This document shows positions 17,556 to 25,858 of a stretch of DNA of 64,000 nt, one piece after another (position 1 is the first letter of the stretch; each line of letters starts with the position of its first letter). The notes under the pieces were generated by a model that worked only from the letters and a program-made list of their open reading frames with translations, searched no databases and was not told the DNA's origin. Position numbers and translations under genes: made by a program. Source of the stretch: Streptomyces xanthophaeus (GTDB lineage Bacteria > Actinomycetota > Actinomycetes > Streptomycetales > Streptomycetaceae); the NCBI RefSeq assembly GCF_030440515.1, contig NZ_CP076543.1, positions 1,302,001-1,366,000 of the forward strand, read 5' to 3'.

Positions 17556-17737
17556 TCCGACTCCCTCGAGGTCTCATTGCGTGACAGTTCACACAGCGAA
17601 TTCAGTATCGGCGCGTTTACCGGCTGCCACAATCGGGGCGGAGGCGTTCATTCATTTGGCTGCGCATACCGAGTGAAAGTCTTCGGACTGCGGTAAGGGG
17701 AAATCTCGGGGAGCTGTCCGGGCCCGGAAAGGACAAA

Positions 17738-17768
17738 GGGCCTTGCCCACCGAAGTGGAGCAAGGCCC
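17738..17768. terminator. Strong hairpin terminator
   Basis: GGGCCTTGC pairs with GCAAGGCCC, and the inner CCAC/GTGG extends the stem around a CGAA tetraloop with one bulged A. It lies about 90 bp past the stop of the repeat protein on the minus strand, where a short T-run (TTTG) follows. Confidence 0.8.
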
Positions 17769-17854
17769 TCCCTGTCCCTGGTCCTCACGCGCCACGGAGA
17801 CGGTGCCAGAGCACCGGGCGATCCGGTTCGTGTGGGGTGGGTGGCGGTCGTCGG

Positions 17855-19390
17855 TCAGCGGCTGGTGCCGCCGAGACCGGACGGGCCCTGCCAGGCCCCG
17901 TTGCTCACCCAGTCGTTGGAAAGGCTGCCGTTCGTGTCGACGAACGCGACGTGCGTGCCGGCCGCGTCGGTCGCCAGACCGGAACCGGCCCGCGCCTTAC
18001 CACCGATCCCCGACGGCCCCTGCCAGGCACCGTTACTCACCCAGTCATTCGAGACGCTGCCGTTGCCATCGATGAAGAAGATGTGATCACCGGCCGCATT
18101 GAACGCCAACGGCGAATCCCCACGCGGCTGACCACCCAGACCCGACGGACCCTGCCAAGCACCGTTACTCACCCAGTCATTGACAAGATTGCCGTTCGTG
18201 TCCACGAACGCGACATGCGTGCCCGCCGCATCGGTCGCCAGACCGGAACCGGCCCGCGCCTTACCACCGATCCCCGACGGCCCCTGCCAGGCACCGTTAC
18301 TCACCCAGTCATTCGAGACATTGCCGTTGCCGTCGATGAAGAAGATGTGATCACCGGCCGCATTGAACGCCAACGGCGAATCCCCACGCGGCTGACCACC
18401 CAGACCCGACGGACCCTGCCAAGCACCGTTACTCACCCAGTCATTGACAAGATTGCCGTTCGTGTCCACGAACGCCACCAGCGTGCCCGCCGCGTTCGTC
18501 GCGATCGGCGAACCCGGCCGGGCCTTACCACCGATCGCAGACGGACCCTGCCAAGCACCATTACTCACCCAGTCATTCATCACATTGCCATCGGCATCGA
18601 TGAAGAACGCATGATCCGCATTGGCATTCAGAACCACCGGCGAATCCGCCCGAGCCTTACCACCAATCCCCGACGGACCCTGCCAAGCACCATTACTCAC
18701 CCAGTCATTCGCAACACTCCCATTACCGTCCACGAACGCCACATGCGTCGCACCAGCATCCATCGACACCGGCGACCTCGTAGCACCGGACGAACCGGCG
18801 ACGGCGTTCTTGTAGCGCAGGGCCTCGTAGGTGGTGAGCGCGTGGCCGTCGAGCGTGCTCGCGTAGACGCTGCCCTGCCGCTGGTCGGCCACCGTGCCCC
18901 AGCGGTGTTCGGCGTCGTAGTAGAACGTCCCGGCGGACTTGTCGATCCAGGAGTCGAAGAGAACGACGTGTTCCTTGGTGAAGTCCAGTGCGTCGCCCGG
19001 CTGCAGGCCGGTGTAGCCGATGACGTTCGTGGCGGTGACGATCGACACGTCCGGGAGGGTCTGGGTGACCAGGCTGTCCTTCAGGCCCCACGCCATGGAG
19101 ATGAAGCCGGAGCAGTCCGCGCGGTACGGGCCGCCGACCGTGTTGTCCTTCCAAGCTTCCAACTGGCTGTAAGGAACAGCGTTGTTGATCCAGTCGTGCG
19201 CCCGGGCGATGATCTGCTCCTGGGTGATCGCGGAACCAAGGGCCGGACCGAGGCTTCCGGACGAGGTGGCGGGTCCGAGGGGAACGGTTCCGGCGAACGC
19301 GTCGCCGGTCGGTATCAGCGCAGCCATCGCGCCGAGCAACGATGCGGCCGCGAAGGCGGCGACGCCCCGCTTCTTGGGTGTTGAAGACAT
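17855..19390 (-). CDS. Secreted NlpC/P60-like protein with seven-repeat propeller tail
   Basis: A 511-residue protein. A signal peptide (KKRGVAAFAAASLLGAMAAL to DAFA) precedes a peptidase-like domain with DCSGFISMAWGL (catalytic-type Cys) and EHVVLFDSW (His), as in NlpC/P60 or amidase-type cell-wall enzymes. From about residue 215 come seven repeats averaging 44 residues. Each contains FxDxNGxxxNDWVSNGAWQG followed by PSGxGG. Seven Trp-rich repeats of this size fit a seven-bladed beta-propeller lectin of the PLL type; this fold is inferred. It is probably a cell-wall or glycan-targeting enzyme. Confidence 0.82.
   Translation of the reverse strand: MSSTPKKRGVAAFAAASLLGAMAALIPTGDAFAGTVPLGPATSSGSLGPALGSAITQEQIIARAHDWINNAVPYSQLEAWKDNTVGGPYRADCSGFISMAWGLKDSLVTQTLPDVSIVTATNVIGYTGLQPGDALDFTKEHVVLFDSWIDKSAGTFYYDAEHRWGTVADQRQGSVYASTLDGHALTTYEALRYKNAVAGSSGATRSPVSMDAGATHVAFVDGNGSVANDWVSNGAWQGPSGIGGKARADSPVVLNANADHAFFIDADGNVMNDWVSNGAWQGPSAIGGKARPGSPIATNAAGTLVAFVDTNGNLVNDWVSNGAWQGPSGLGGQPRGDSPLAFNAAGDHIFFIDGNGNVSNDWVSNGAWQGPSGIGGKARAGSGLATDAAGTHVAFVDTNGNLVNDWVSNGAWQGPSGLGGQPRGDSPLAFNAAGDHIFFIDGNGSVSNDWVSNGAWQGPSGIGGKARAGSGLATDAAGTHVAFVDTNGSLSNDWVSNGAWQGPSGLGGTSR
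17870..18770. repeat. Seven tandem coding repeats, about 132 bp each
   Basis: The word CACCGTTACTCACCCAGTC or a close variant recurs about every 132 bp through the 3' part of the propeller gene. Units ending at about 18290 and 18550 are almost identical in DNA as well as protein, showing recent two-unit duplication or gene conversion. The repeats are in frame, so they are coding rather than CRISPR-like. Confidence 0.9.
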
Positions 19391-19423
19391 TGCTTTCCTT
19401 CGATGGTCGACGTGTTGAGCGGA

Positions 19424-20338
19424 TCAGCGGGTGCCGGCCGGGACGGCCAGCAAGTTCGTGAGCAGCGACAGCACGTTCGGGTCCTGCTTCGCGTCGTACG
19501 GAGCGGCCGCCGGAGATCCCTCGGCCAGTTCGTCGAAGTGCAGGACCAGTACCCGCGTGTCGTGCGCGGCGAGGTAGAGGTGGTTGGTCTGTGCGCCGTG
19601 GGCCGAGATTCCCTGGACCCCGGTCCAGATGCGTTCGAACGCCGCCGCGTCCGTTGCGGTGGCGGTCTGCCGTGAGACAGCGTCGGCCTTGAGGCGGTTC
19701 GCGCTCTGCAAAGCTCTGGACGTGGCCTGGCAAGAGCTCATGCCGGAGCGGACCCCCTCGTACGCGGCACCGGCTGCGGCCTCGGTACCGAAGGTGTAGA
19801 TCTCCAGCACTGCGGAGTTGCCACCGCTGCTCAGGTACGGCTGCTGCTGCCAGGTCGCGGCGCCGTGCACGTTCGCGCACTCGTTCAGTGCGATGTCGTG
19901 CCCGGCGATCTGGCGCACCGGTCCGGGGGCTTGTGCGGTCCACGACTGGGCGGTGACGGCGGCGAGATCGGACGGGACCTTGGCGCTGGTCGCAGGGTCG
20001 AGCGCGGGCGCCGTCACGGAGTTGCCCGATGTGCCGGCGGGCTTCCCCGCAGCGCGCTTCGTCGGCGGCCCGGCAGCGCTGGGCGTCGCGGCAGCGCCCG
20101 GCGTCGAGCCCGACGCGCTCGCCGTTGGCGTCGGAGGTGCCGGCGGCGTCGCAGGCGTGGGCGACATGCCGACGGCCGGCGCCGTCACCGCGGCGGCTGC
20201 TTTGACCTGGTCCGTGGCCGGCGTGTGCGTACCACTGCCCCACATCGCCAGACCCAGCGCACCGGCGCTGAGGACGGCGCCGGCCGTCACCGCTGCCGTC
20301 CGGCGGGAACCTCGTACGGAGAACTTGATGGCTGGCAT
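19424..20338 (-). CDS. Secreted or membrane-anchored hypothetical protein
   Basis: A 304-residue protein with an N-terminal hydrophobic segment after basic residues (RGSRRTAAVTAGAVLSAGAL), a Pro/Thr/Ala-rich linker of about 90 residues, and a C-terminal globular domain of about 190 residues. The globular part contains two or three Cys (ALNECANVHG, SSCQATSRAL) and resembles the extracellular sensor domains of some actinobacterial kinases. That resemblance is only a visual impression. ATG at 20338 has GGAG upstream. It lies 33 bp before the propeller-protein gene on the same strand, so the two may form an operon. Function is not known. Confidence 0.7.
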   Translation of the reverse strand: MPAIKFSVRGSRRTAAVTAGAVLSAGALGLAMWGSGTHTPATDQVKAAAAVTAPAVGMSPTPATPPAPPTPTASASGSTPGAAATPSAAGPPTKRAAGKPAGTSGNSVTAPALDPATSAKVPSDLAAVTAQSWTAQAPGPVRQIAGHDIALNECANVHGAATWQQQPYLSSGGNSAVLEIYTFGTEAAAGAAYEGVRSGMSSCQATSRALQSANRLKADAVSRQTATATDAAAFERIWTGVQGISAHGAQTNHLYLAAHDTRVLVLHFDELAEGSPAAAPYDAKQDPNVLSLLTNLLAVPAGTR

Positions 20339-20418
20339 GGAGAACTGACTCCTAGAAGCGAGAAGCGTGGGTGAGGGTCCTGGTGGGCCCATGCGCGAGC
20401 GGCGCGGGGGCGGCGCCA

Positions 20419-20457
20419 GGGGGGGTGTCTTGTCGCCTGATCGGCAAGAGACCCCCC
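20419..20457 (-). terminator. Hairpin after the small secreted-peptide operon
   Basis: A GGGGGGT/ACCCCCC stem continues through TCTTG/CAAGA with one mismatch, around a 12-base loop. It lies about 100 bp downstream of the 116-residue ORF on the minus strand. Confidence 0.6.
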
Positions 20458-20559
20458 AGGAGTACGCCGGCCCGGCATGCGGGCAGCGGAAGGCGCAGGG
20501 GAGCCGCGGCCGCCGGATGTGCCGGCGGCGGGGTTCGGCGATGCGGGTGCGGCGACCGG

Positions 20560-20910
20560 TCAGGCCTTCGCGCGTCGCGGGTCGTCGGCCTGGGAACCCG
20601 GCGCCCCGGCGGGCGGCAGGTAGCGCCGCTGCAGCGTGGGTGACCTCTCGTGGCCACGGGCGAGCAGTGCGGCAGTCCGGTGCAGCGGGCCGTGGGCTGC
20701 GGGCGAGTTGAGAGCGGGCGAGTCGGGAGCGGGCGACAGGAAGTACAGGAGGAGATCGACCCGGTCGCTCTCGGCGGAGCCGGATATGTGCTCCAGGCCA
20801 TCCTCCGGCGTGGTGTGCGCCCAAAGGATGCCGAGGACCTCGGCTACCTCACCCGCCGATGTGGGCGGCGCCTCGGGGCGGCGTCGCAGGCTGGTGTAGA
20901 CGCAGTCCAT
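20560..20910 (-). CDS. Hypothetical 116-residue protein
   Basis: Starts MDCVYTSLRRRPEAPPTSAG, with a middle rich in acidic and aliphatic residues (EVLGILWAHTTPEDGLEHIS, RVDLLLYFL) and a Pro/Arg-rich tail. There is no signal peptide or membrane helix. The ATG at 20910 lies 7 bp after the stop of the small secreted peptide gene, so the pair is very likely cotranscribed and may be translationally coupled. The N-terminal half looks folded; the tail looks disordered. No family is recognised. It is divergent from the LuxR regulator at 21420. Confidence 0.6.
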   Translation of the reverse strand: MDCVYTSLRRRPEAPPTSAGEVAEVLGILWAHTTPEDGLEHISGSAESDRVDLLLYFLSPAPDSPALNSPAAHGPLHRTAALLARGHERSPTLQRRYLPPAGAPGSQADDPRRAKA

Positions 20911-20917
20911 CCCGTGT

Positions 20918-21097
20918 CTATCCCCATTGCGCGTTGTTGCCGGGGGAGGTGGTGACGCCGGTCGCCGTCGTGGCGGTGGCGGTGGCGGTGGCCGGGGTGG
21001 TCCCGTGGGCTCCGCCGACCGCAAAGGGCAGCAGGGCAATGATTCCGGCGGCGAGGGCGGCGACCGCGGTGGCCGGACGGAGACGGGTGCGGGGCAT
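20918..21097 (-). CDS. Small secreted peptide (59 residues)
   Basis: Opens MPRTRLRPATAVAALAAG with a hydrophobic core (IIALLPFAVGG), then a Thr/Ala-repeat stretch and the tail SPGNNAQWG. This is a typical Sec signal peptide followed by a short mature peptide of 20-30 residues. ATG at 21097 has AAGGAC upstream. The next ORF begins 7 bp after its stop. A divergent LuxR regulator with an N-terminal TrmB-like domain lies 320 bp away. It could be a secreted signal or surface peptide; this is inference. Confidence 0.65.
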   Translation of the reverse strand: MPRTRLRPATAVAALAAGIIALLPFAVGGAHGTTPATATATATTATGVTTSPGNNAQWG

Positions 21098-21419
21098 GGC
21101 GTTCGGTCCTTCGCTGGAGATGTGACGGTGGATCGGTTCCGGTTTCGCGTCCCGCGGTTGACGCTCGTTCCGGTGCCTTTTCCTGGCCGGCGGGGCGTTC
21201 CCTGGCGGCGATGAACAGCTTCGCCGGTGGACCGGTGCCCCGGGAAGCACCTGTGGCTGTCGTCAACTCGCCTGGCGCCATCCCGACGTCATGTCATGGG
21301 CACGTCAAATCAAGAGCACCGCGAAGCTGAAAGATCTTGAAGGGTTGGTGTGCGAAGTGCGACGATGCGGTGCGCGTGCGGACCGCGGACGGTCCGGGCG
21401 CGGACCCGGGGGGGACACG
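21098..21419. other. Divergent regulatory region between peptide operon and luxR
   Basis: No convincing gene. It should contain both promoters. A moderately AT-rich segment (about 21290-21340) with a close GTCATGTCATGGGCACGTC repeat structure is the most promoter-like part. The RBS GGGGGGACACG precedes the luxR start. Confidence 0.5.
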
Positions 21420-22394
21420 ATGCTGGAAACGCTGGGCCTGAGTGTGCTCGGAAGCAGGGTCTACCAGGCCATGCTCGACCACACCGACCACGGTGTCGCT
21501 CGGCTGGCCGAGCTGTGCGGGGCCTCCCCCGCCCAGGTTCACGACTGCCTGGACGAACTCGCCCGCCTCATGCTGGTGCGGGCCTCTGCCGACCACCTCG
21601 GCCGTGTGCGTGCCGTCTCCCCCGATGTCGGCCTGGCGGACATGCTCGCCCGCCAGGAGGCGGACCTGGCCGCCCGTCAGGCCCAGCTCGCAGCCTCCCG
21701 GGCGGCCGTCACGCGCCTGGTCGCCGAACGCGCCGGCTCCCATGCCACGCACGGAGAGCGCCTCCTGGGGATGGACGCCATCCAGCGTCGTATCGAGCAA
21801 CTGGCCCACGGCATGTCGCAGGAGTGCCTGGGCGTCCACCCCGGCTCCAGCCACCGCCCCGAGGACCTCGCGGCGGCACGGGCCGCCGACGAGGAACCGC
21901 TGGCGCGCGGGGTCGTCATGAAGACCCTCTACCAGGACACCACCCGCAACGACCCGCACACCACCACCCACGCCCACTGGCTCCTCAGCCGCGGCAGCGA
22001 GGTGCGCACCGCCCCCGTCCTCCCCCAGCGCCTCGTCATCTTCGACCGGGCCCACGCACTGGTCCCCATCGACCCCGCCGACACCCGCAAGGGCGCCCTG
22101 CACGTCACCGAACCCGGCCTCGTCACCGCGCTCCTCGACCTCTTCGACCAGGCCTGGGCCACCGCCGTCCCGCTCGGCGCCCTGAGGTCCGACGATCCCG
22201 CGACCGGCCTGACCGACACCGAACGCCAACTCCTGCGCCTACTGGCCGGCGGCCTCACCGACGACGCCGCCGGACAACGCCTCGGCATCTCGTCACGCAC
22301 CGTCAGCCGCCACATGGCCTCGATCATGGAACGGCTCGGCGCCACCAGCCGCTTCGAAGCGGGCCTCAAAGCTGCCCAGCGGGGCTGGCTGTAG
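21420..22394 (+). CDS. LuxR-family regulator with TrmB-like N terminus
   Basis: A 324-residue regulator. The N terminus resembles a winged-helix TrmB-type domain (LGLSVLGSRVYQAMLDH, VARLAELCGASPAQVHDCLDEL). A middle domain resembles a phospholipase-D-like sensor region (GMDAIQRRIEQLAHGMSQECLG, GVVMKTLYQDTTRND). The C terminus is the LuxR helix-turn-helix (LTDTERQLLRLLAGGLTDDAAGQRLGISSRTVSRHM as one block). ATG at 21420 follows GGGGGGAC; a longer frame to 21291 lacks an RBS. It is divergent from the secreted-peptide operon and is followed by a terminator shared with tRNA-Pro. Confidence 0.88.
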   Translation: MLETLGLSVLGSRVYQAMLDHTDHGVARLAELCGASPAQVHDCLDELARLMLVRASADHLGRVRAVSPDVGLADMLARQEADLAARQAQLAASRAAVTRLVAERAGSHATHGERLLGMDAIQRRIEQLAHGMSQECLGVHPGSSHRPEDLAAARAADEEPLARGVVMKTLYQDTTRNDPHTTTHAHWLLSRGSEVRTAPVLPQRLVIFDRAHALVPIDPADTRKGALHVTEPGLVTALLDLFDQAWATAVPLGALRSDDPATGLTDTERQLLRLLAGGLTDDAAGQRLGISSRTVSRHMASIMERLGATSRFEAGLKAAQRGWL

Positions 22395-22432
22395 CGCGAA
22401 CGCCCCGCGGCCGCCGGCCCGGACAACAGAGA

Positions 22433-22464
22433 AGGCCGTTCCCACCATCCGGTGGAAACGGCCT
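22433..22464. terminator. Bidirectional hairpin between luxR and tRNA-Pro
   Basis: AGGCCGTT pairs with AACGGCCT, and CCACC with GGTGG, around an ATCC loop with one C/A mismatch. It serves the luxR transcript on plus and the tRNA on minus. Confidence 0.75.
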
Positions 22465-22483
22465 CTGACCTGCGACTTTACAG

Positions 22484-22557
<74 letters not shown>

Positions 22558-22665
22558 TTGTGCCTGTGATCTGGGGTTTCCCCCTGCCCGGCGGCACATG
22601 CAGAACATTACCCCACGCCGAGGGGTGTGCATGCACGGGTAATCGGTGAAGGGGAGGATGGGGTG

Positions 22666-23142
22666 GTGAACACACGGGATCGGGACGTCGACGGGCGGGC
22701 GCGCAGTGCGCGGCCGAGGGATGGGCTGGGGCGGCCGCTCGCCTACGGGGTGTCCGGGGTGGAGCGCCAGCCCGAGGGCGTGGTGCGCTCCCCCGGGGAG
22801 ACCGTGCGGGAGGCGCAGCGGCTGCTGGACGCCGGGATGCCGTTCCACGCGCACGAGGTGTTCGAGGATGCCTGGAAGTCCGGGGCCGCGGCCGCGGCCC
22901 CGCTCTGGCGGGGGCTCGCGCAGCTCGCCGTCGGGTTGACGCACGCCGCGCGCGGCAACGCGGTGGGCGGGGCGCGGCTGCTGCGGCGCGGAGCCGCCGG
23001 GATCGAGGGGCTGGACGGGGGCCCGTACGGGGTCGACGTGCCGGGCCTGGTCCGGTGGGCCGGGGAGCTGGCCGGCCGGGTGGCGGACGGGGGCCCGGCC
23101 GTCGATGCGGCACGGGAGGCGCCGAGGCTGGGACCCGGCTAA
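22666..23142 (+). CDS. DUF309-family protein
   Basis: A 158-residue protein with the DUF309 core: RLLDAGMPFHAHEVFEDAW, then LWRGLAQLAVGLTHAARGN and GGARLLRRGAAGI. DUF309 proteins are small alpha-helical proteins of unknown function with a conserved FHAHEVFE-type motif. Tandem GTG codons at 22663 and 22666 follow GGGGAGGATGG; the second is used for spacing. Its TAA stop abuts MITE-like copy B. Confidence 0.82.
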   Translation: MNTRDRDVDGRARSARPRDGLGRPLAYGVSGVERQPEGVVRSPGETVREAQRLLDAGMPFHAHEVFEDAWKSGAAAAAPLWRGLAQLAVGLTHAARGNAVGGARLLRRGAAGIEGLDGGPYGVDVPGLVRWAGELAGRVADGGPAVDAAREAPRLGPG

Positions 23143-23351
23143 GGCCGTGTCCGCAAAGTAGCGCCGGCCGCCCGGAGGGCGGGCCCCGCGGCGTCTGGTG
23201 CCATGGGGTCTCCCCAGGCCCGCAGGGCCTAGGGGAAGCCTCGCAAGGCGGAGGGGCGCCCGAGTACTGGACGTACTTGGGCGCGCCCGACAGCGCGGCG
23301 AGGTGCGGTGCCAGGCGTCGCGGGGCAGGCGGGACTTTGCGGACAGGGGCC
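23143..23351. repeat. MITE-like repeat, copy B
   Basis: A 209-bp element with ends GGCCGTGTCCGCAAAGT and ACTTTGCGGACAGGGGCC. It is inverted relative to copy A at 10433. It fills the whole gap between two convergent genes, from the TAA stop of the DUF309 gene to the TAG stop of the VOC gene, and shows strong internal inverted repeats. No coding frame spans it. Confidence 0.8.
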
Positions 23352-23746
23352 TAGCGGGTGGCGGGCTGGAGGAGGTCCCAGCGGTTGCCGTACAGGTCTT
23401 CGAAGACGGCGACGGAGCCGTACGGCTCGTGGCGCGGCTCCTCCAGGAAGCGGACGCCCTCGGCGGTCATCCGGGCGTGGTCGCGGGTGAAGTCGTCGGT
23501 GTACAGGAAGTGGCCGACGCGGCCGCCGGTCTGGTCGCCGACGCGGGAGCGCTGGGCCTCGTCCTTGGCCCGGGCCAGGAGGAGCGCGGATTCGGTGGCG
23601 CCGGGCGGGCGGACCACGACCCAGCGGGAGCCGTCCGGGCGGGCGGTGTCCTCGGCGAGGTCGAAGCCGAGGGCGCGGGTGTAGAAGTCGATGGCCTCGT
23701 CGTAGTCGTGGACGAGGAGGGCCGTGAGGGCGATGTGCGAGGGCAT
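23351..23746 (-). CDS. VOC-family (glyoxalase-like) protein
   Basis: A 131-residue protein of the vicinal oxygen chelate fold: HIALTALLVHDYDEAIDFYT as the first strand-helix unit, GFDLAEDTARPDGSRWVVVRPP, then DDFTRDHARMTAEGVRFLEEP and VAVFEDLYGNRWDLLQP. Such proteins are metal enzymes or antibiotic-binding proteins. His4, Glu116 and other potential metal ligands are present, but the substrate is unknown. It lies 4 bp upstream of the lutC stop codon region and could be read from the lut operon's promoter. Confidence 0.85.
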   Translation of the reverse strand: MPSHIALTALLVHDYDEAIDFYTRALGFDLAEDTARPDGSRWVVVRPPGATESALLLARAKDEAQRSRVGDQTGGRVGHFLYTDDFTRDHARMTAEGVRFLEEPRHEPYGSVAVFEDLYGNRWDLLQPATR

Positions 23747-23750
23747 GCCC

Positions 23751-24383
23751 TCATTGTGTGCCTACGAGGACCACTTCCAGGGTGCGGGGGCCGTGGACGC
23801 CCTCCACCCGGTCGAGTTCGATGTCGCTGGTGGCGGAGGGGCCGGAGATCCAGGTCAGGGGGCGGGTCGGGTCGAGGAGCGGCAGGGCCTGCGGAACGGA
23901 GTCCACCACCTGGTCCGGGACGCGGACCACGCAGATGTGGTGGTCCGGGACCAGGGTGATGCGCCGCCGGCCCTGGTCGGGGCCGCCGTCGAGGACGATC
24001 GTGCCGGTCTCGGCGACGGCCAGCGCGCAGCCTGTGACCACGCTGTCGACCCGGTCCAGTTCGTACGGGGTGGAGGCCGCCCGGTCGGGTACCCGGGTGG
24101 GGCCCCCGGCCGGGAGCCAGTGCGGGGGCAGGCCGGGCGGGACGAGCACCGACCGGGCGCCCCGCGCGTCGAGGAGCCGCGCGAGCAGCGCGGGCAGCGC
24201 CTCCTCGTCCGTGCGGTGGACCACGGCCCGGTACTCGGCGAGGTGGGCGGCGAGCAGGTCCACCCGCTCGGCCGGGGTCCGGGCCCCGTGGACGGGGAGG
24301 TAGTCGCGGGGGATCGGCTCCGCGGGCGCGTCGTCGCGCAGAGCCCGGCGGATCCGGCCCAGGATGCGGTCCTTGCTGCTCAC
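23751..24383 (-). CDS. lutC: L-lactate utilisation protein LutC
   Basis: A 210-residue LUD-domain protein (DRILGRIRRALRDD; AVAETGTIVLDGG, TLVPDHHICVVRVPDQVVD and TWISGPSATSDIELDRVEGVHGPRTL as conserved LutC segments). It is one of the three subunits of the LutABC L-lactate oxidation complex, which passes electrons through iron-sulfur clusters. The GTG at 24383 overlaps the lutB stop by 4 bp. It is the last of the three genes. Confidence 0.92.
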   Translation of the reverse strand: MSSKDRILGRIRRALRDDAPAEPIPRDYLPVHGARTPAERVDLLAAHLAEYRAVVHRTDEEALPALLARLLDARGARSVLVPPGLPPHWLPAGGPTRVPDRAASTPYELDRVDSVVTGCALAVAETGTIVLDGGPDQGRRRITLVPDHHICVVRVPDQVVDSVPQALPLLDPTRPLTWISGPSATSDIELDRVEGVHGPRTLEVVLVGTQ

Positions 24384-25858
24384 TGCGGGTTGCTCCGTTC
24401 CCTGGCCCACCAGTCGCGGAAGGACTGCGCCGCCACGGTGGGCAGTTCGCGGCTGTCGGTCCAGGCCCGCCCGGCTCCGGGGAGCCGGCGGGGGGCCAGC
24501 CGCCGGGCCCTGGCCAGCAGGCGCTCCCCCGCGCGCAGGGCCCCCGGGTGGTCCAGGAGCAGCCGGGCGGCGCGCATGGCGGCCCGTTCGGCGGTGTGGC
24601 CGTCGGCGGGGCGGAGGGTGACGCGGACGCCGTCGCGGGTCACCGGGCCGCCCTGGGCGACGCGTTCGCGGAGGTGGACGAGGACCTCGGGGATGTCGAT
24701 GGCGACCGGGCAGACCTCGTAGCAGGCTCCGCACAGGGTGGACGCGTAGGGCAGCGAGGCGTCGATCGCGCTGCCGGTGCCGCGGAGTTGGGGGCTGAGG
24801 ATCGCGCCGATGGGGCCGGGGTAGACGGAGCCGTAGGCGTGGCCGCCGGCGCGCTCGTAGACCGGGCAGACGTTGAGGCAGGCGGAGCAGCGGATGCAGC
24901 GCAGGGCCTGGCGGCCGGTCTCGTCGGCGAGGGTGTCGGTGCGGCCGTTGTCGAGGAGGACGAGGTGGAAGGCGGCGGGCCCGTCGCCTTCCGTGAGGCC
25001 TGTCCACATCGTCGTGTACGGGTTCATCCGCTCGGCGGTCGAGGAGCGCGGCAGCGTCTGGAGGAAGATCTCCAGGTCGCGGAAGGTCGGGACGACCTTC
25101 TCGATGCCGACGACGGAGATCAGGGTCTCGGGCAGGGTCAGGCACATCCGGCCGTTCCCCTCGGACTCCAGGACGACCATCGTGCCGGTCTCGGCGACCA
25201 TGAAGTTGGCCCCGGACACGGCGACCTTGGCGCGCAGGAACTTCTCGCGCAGGTGCAGGCGGGCCGCCTCGGCGAGTTCCCGCGGGTCGTCGCCGAGGGG
25301 TTCGGGCGCCGGCCGGCCCCAGCCCCCCATCTCGGCGCGGAAGACGTCGCGGATCTCGGCCCGGTTGCGGTGGATGGCCGGGACCAGGATGTGGGAGGGG
25401 CGGTCGTGGCCGAGCTGCACGATGAGTTCGGCGAGGTCGGTCTCGTACGCGGCGATCCCGGCGGCCTCCAGGGCCTCGTTGAGCCCGATCTCCTGGGTGG
25501 CCATGGACTTGACCTTGACGACCTCGCGCTCGCCGGTCGCGCGGACCAGTTCCGTGACGATCCGGTTGGCCTCGTCCGCGTCGGCGGCCCAGTGGACGGT
25601 GCCGCCGGCGGCCGTGACGGCCTCCTCCAACTGCAGCAGGTAGCGGTCGAGATGGCGGAGGGTGTGGTCCTTGACGGCCTTGCCCGCGGCGCGCAGCCGG
25701 TCCCAGTCGGCGAGTTCGGCGACGGCCCGCGCACGTTTGTCGCGGATGGTGTGCGTGGCGTGCCGGAGGTTGGCGCGCAGCACCCCGTCCCGTACGGCCT
25801 CGCGGGCGGCGGCGGGGAAGGCGGGAAAGGCCGGCATGCCCAGGTGGGTACGGGTCAC
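24380..25858 (-). CDS. lutB: L-lactate utilisation iron-sulfur protein LutB
   Basis: A 492-residue LutB. The N-terminal LUD domain (VKVKSMATQEIGLNEALE, VSGANFMVAETGTMVVLESEGN) is followed by two 4Fe-4S motifs (CIRCSACLNVCP and CGACYEVCP). The C-terminal DUF3390-type tail closes with FRDWWARERS. It oxidises L-lactate to pyruvate with LutA and LutC. GTG at 25858 overlaps the lutA stop by 4 bp, and its own stop overlaps lutC, so all three genes are translationally coupled. Confidence 0.94.
   Translation of the reverse strand: MTRTHLGMPAFPAFPAAAREAVRDGVLRANLRHATHTIRDKRARAVAELADWDRLRAAGKAVKDHTLRHLDRYLLQLEEAVTAAGGTVHWAADADEANRIVTELVRATGEREVVKVKSMATQEIGLNEALEAAGIAAYETDLAELIVQLGHDRPSHILVPAIHRNRAEIRDVFRAEMGGWGRPAPEPLGDDPRELAEAARLHLREKFLRAKVAVSGANFMVAETGTMVVLESEGNGRMCLTLPETLISVVGIEKVVPTFRDLEIFLQTLPRSSTAERMNPYTTMWTGLTEGDGPAAFHLVLLDNGRTDTLADETGRQALRCIRCSACLNVCPVYERAGGHAYGSVYPGPIGAILSPQLRGTGSAIDASLPYASTLCGACYEVCPVAIDIPEVLVHLRERVAQGGPVTRDGVRVTLRPADGHTAERAAMRAARLLLDHPGALRAGERLLARARRLAPRRLPGAGRAWTDSRELPTVAAQSFRDWWARERSNPQ

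Noticed and set aside
17870..18770. Regular about 132-bp repeats that could look like a CRISPR-type array
   Set aside because: They are in frame, protein-coding and without spacer-like unique segments.
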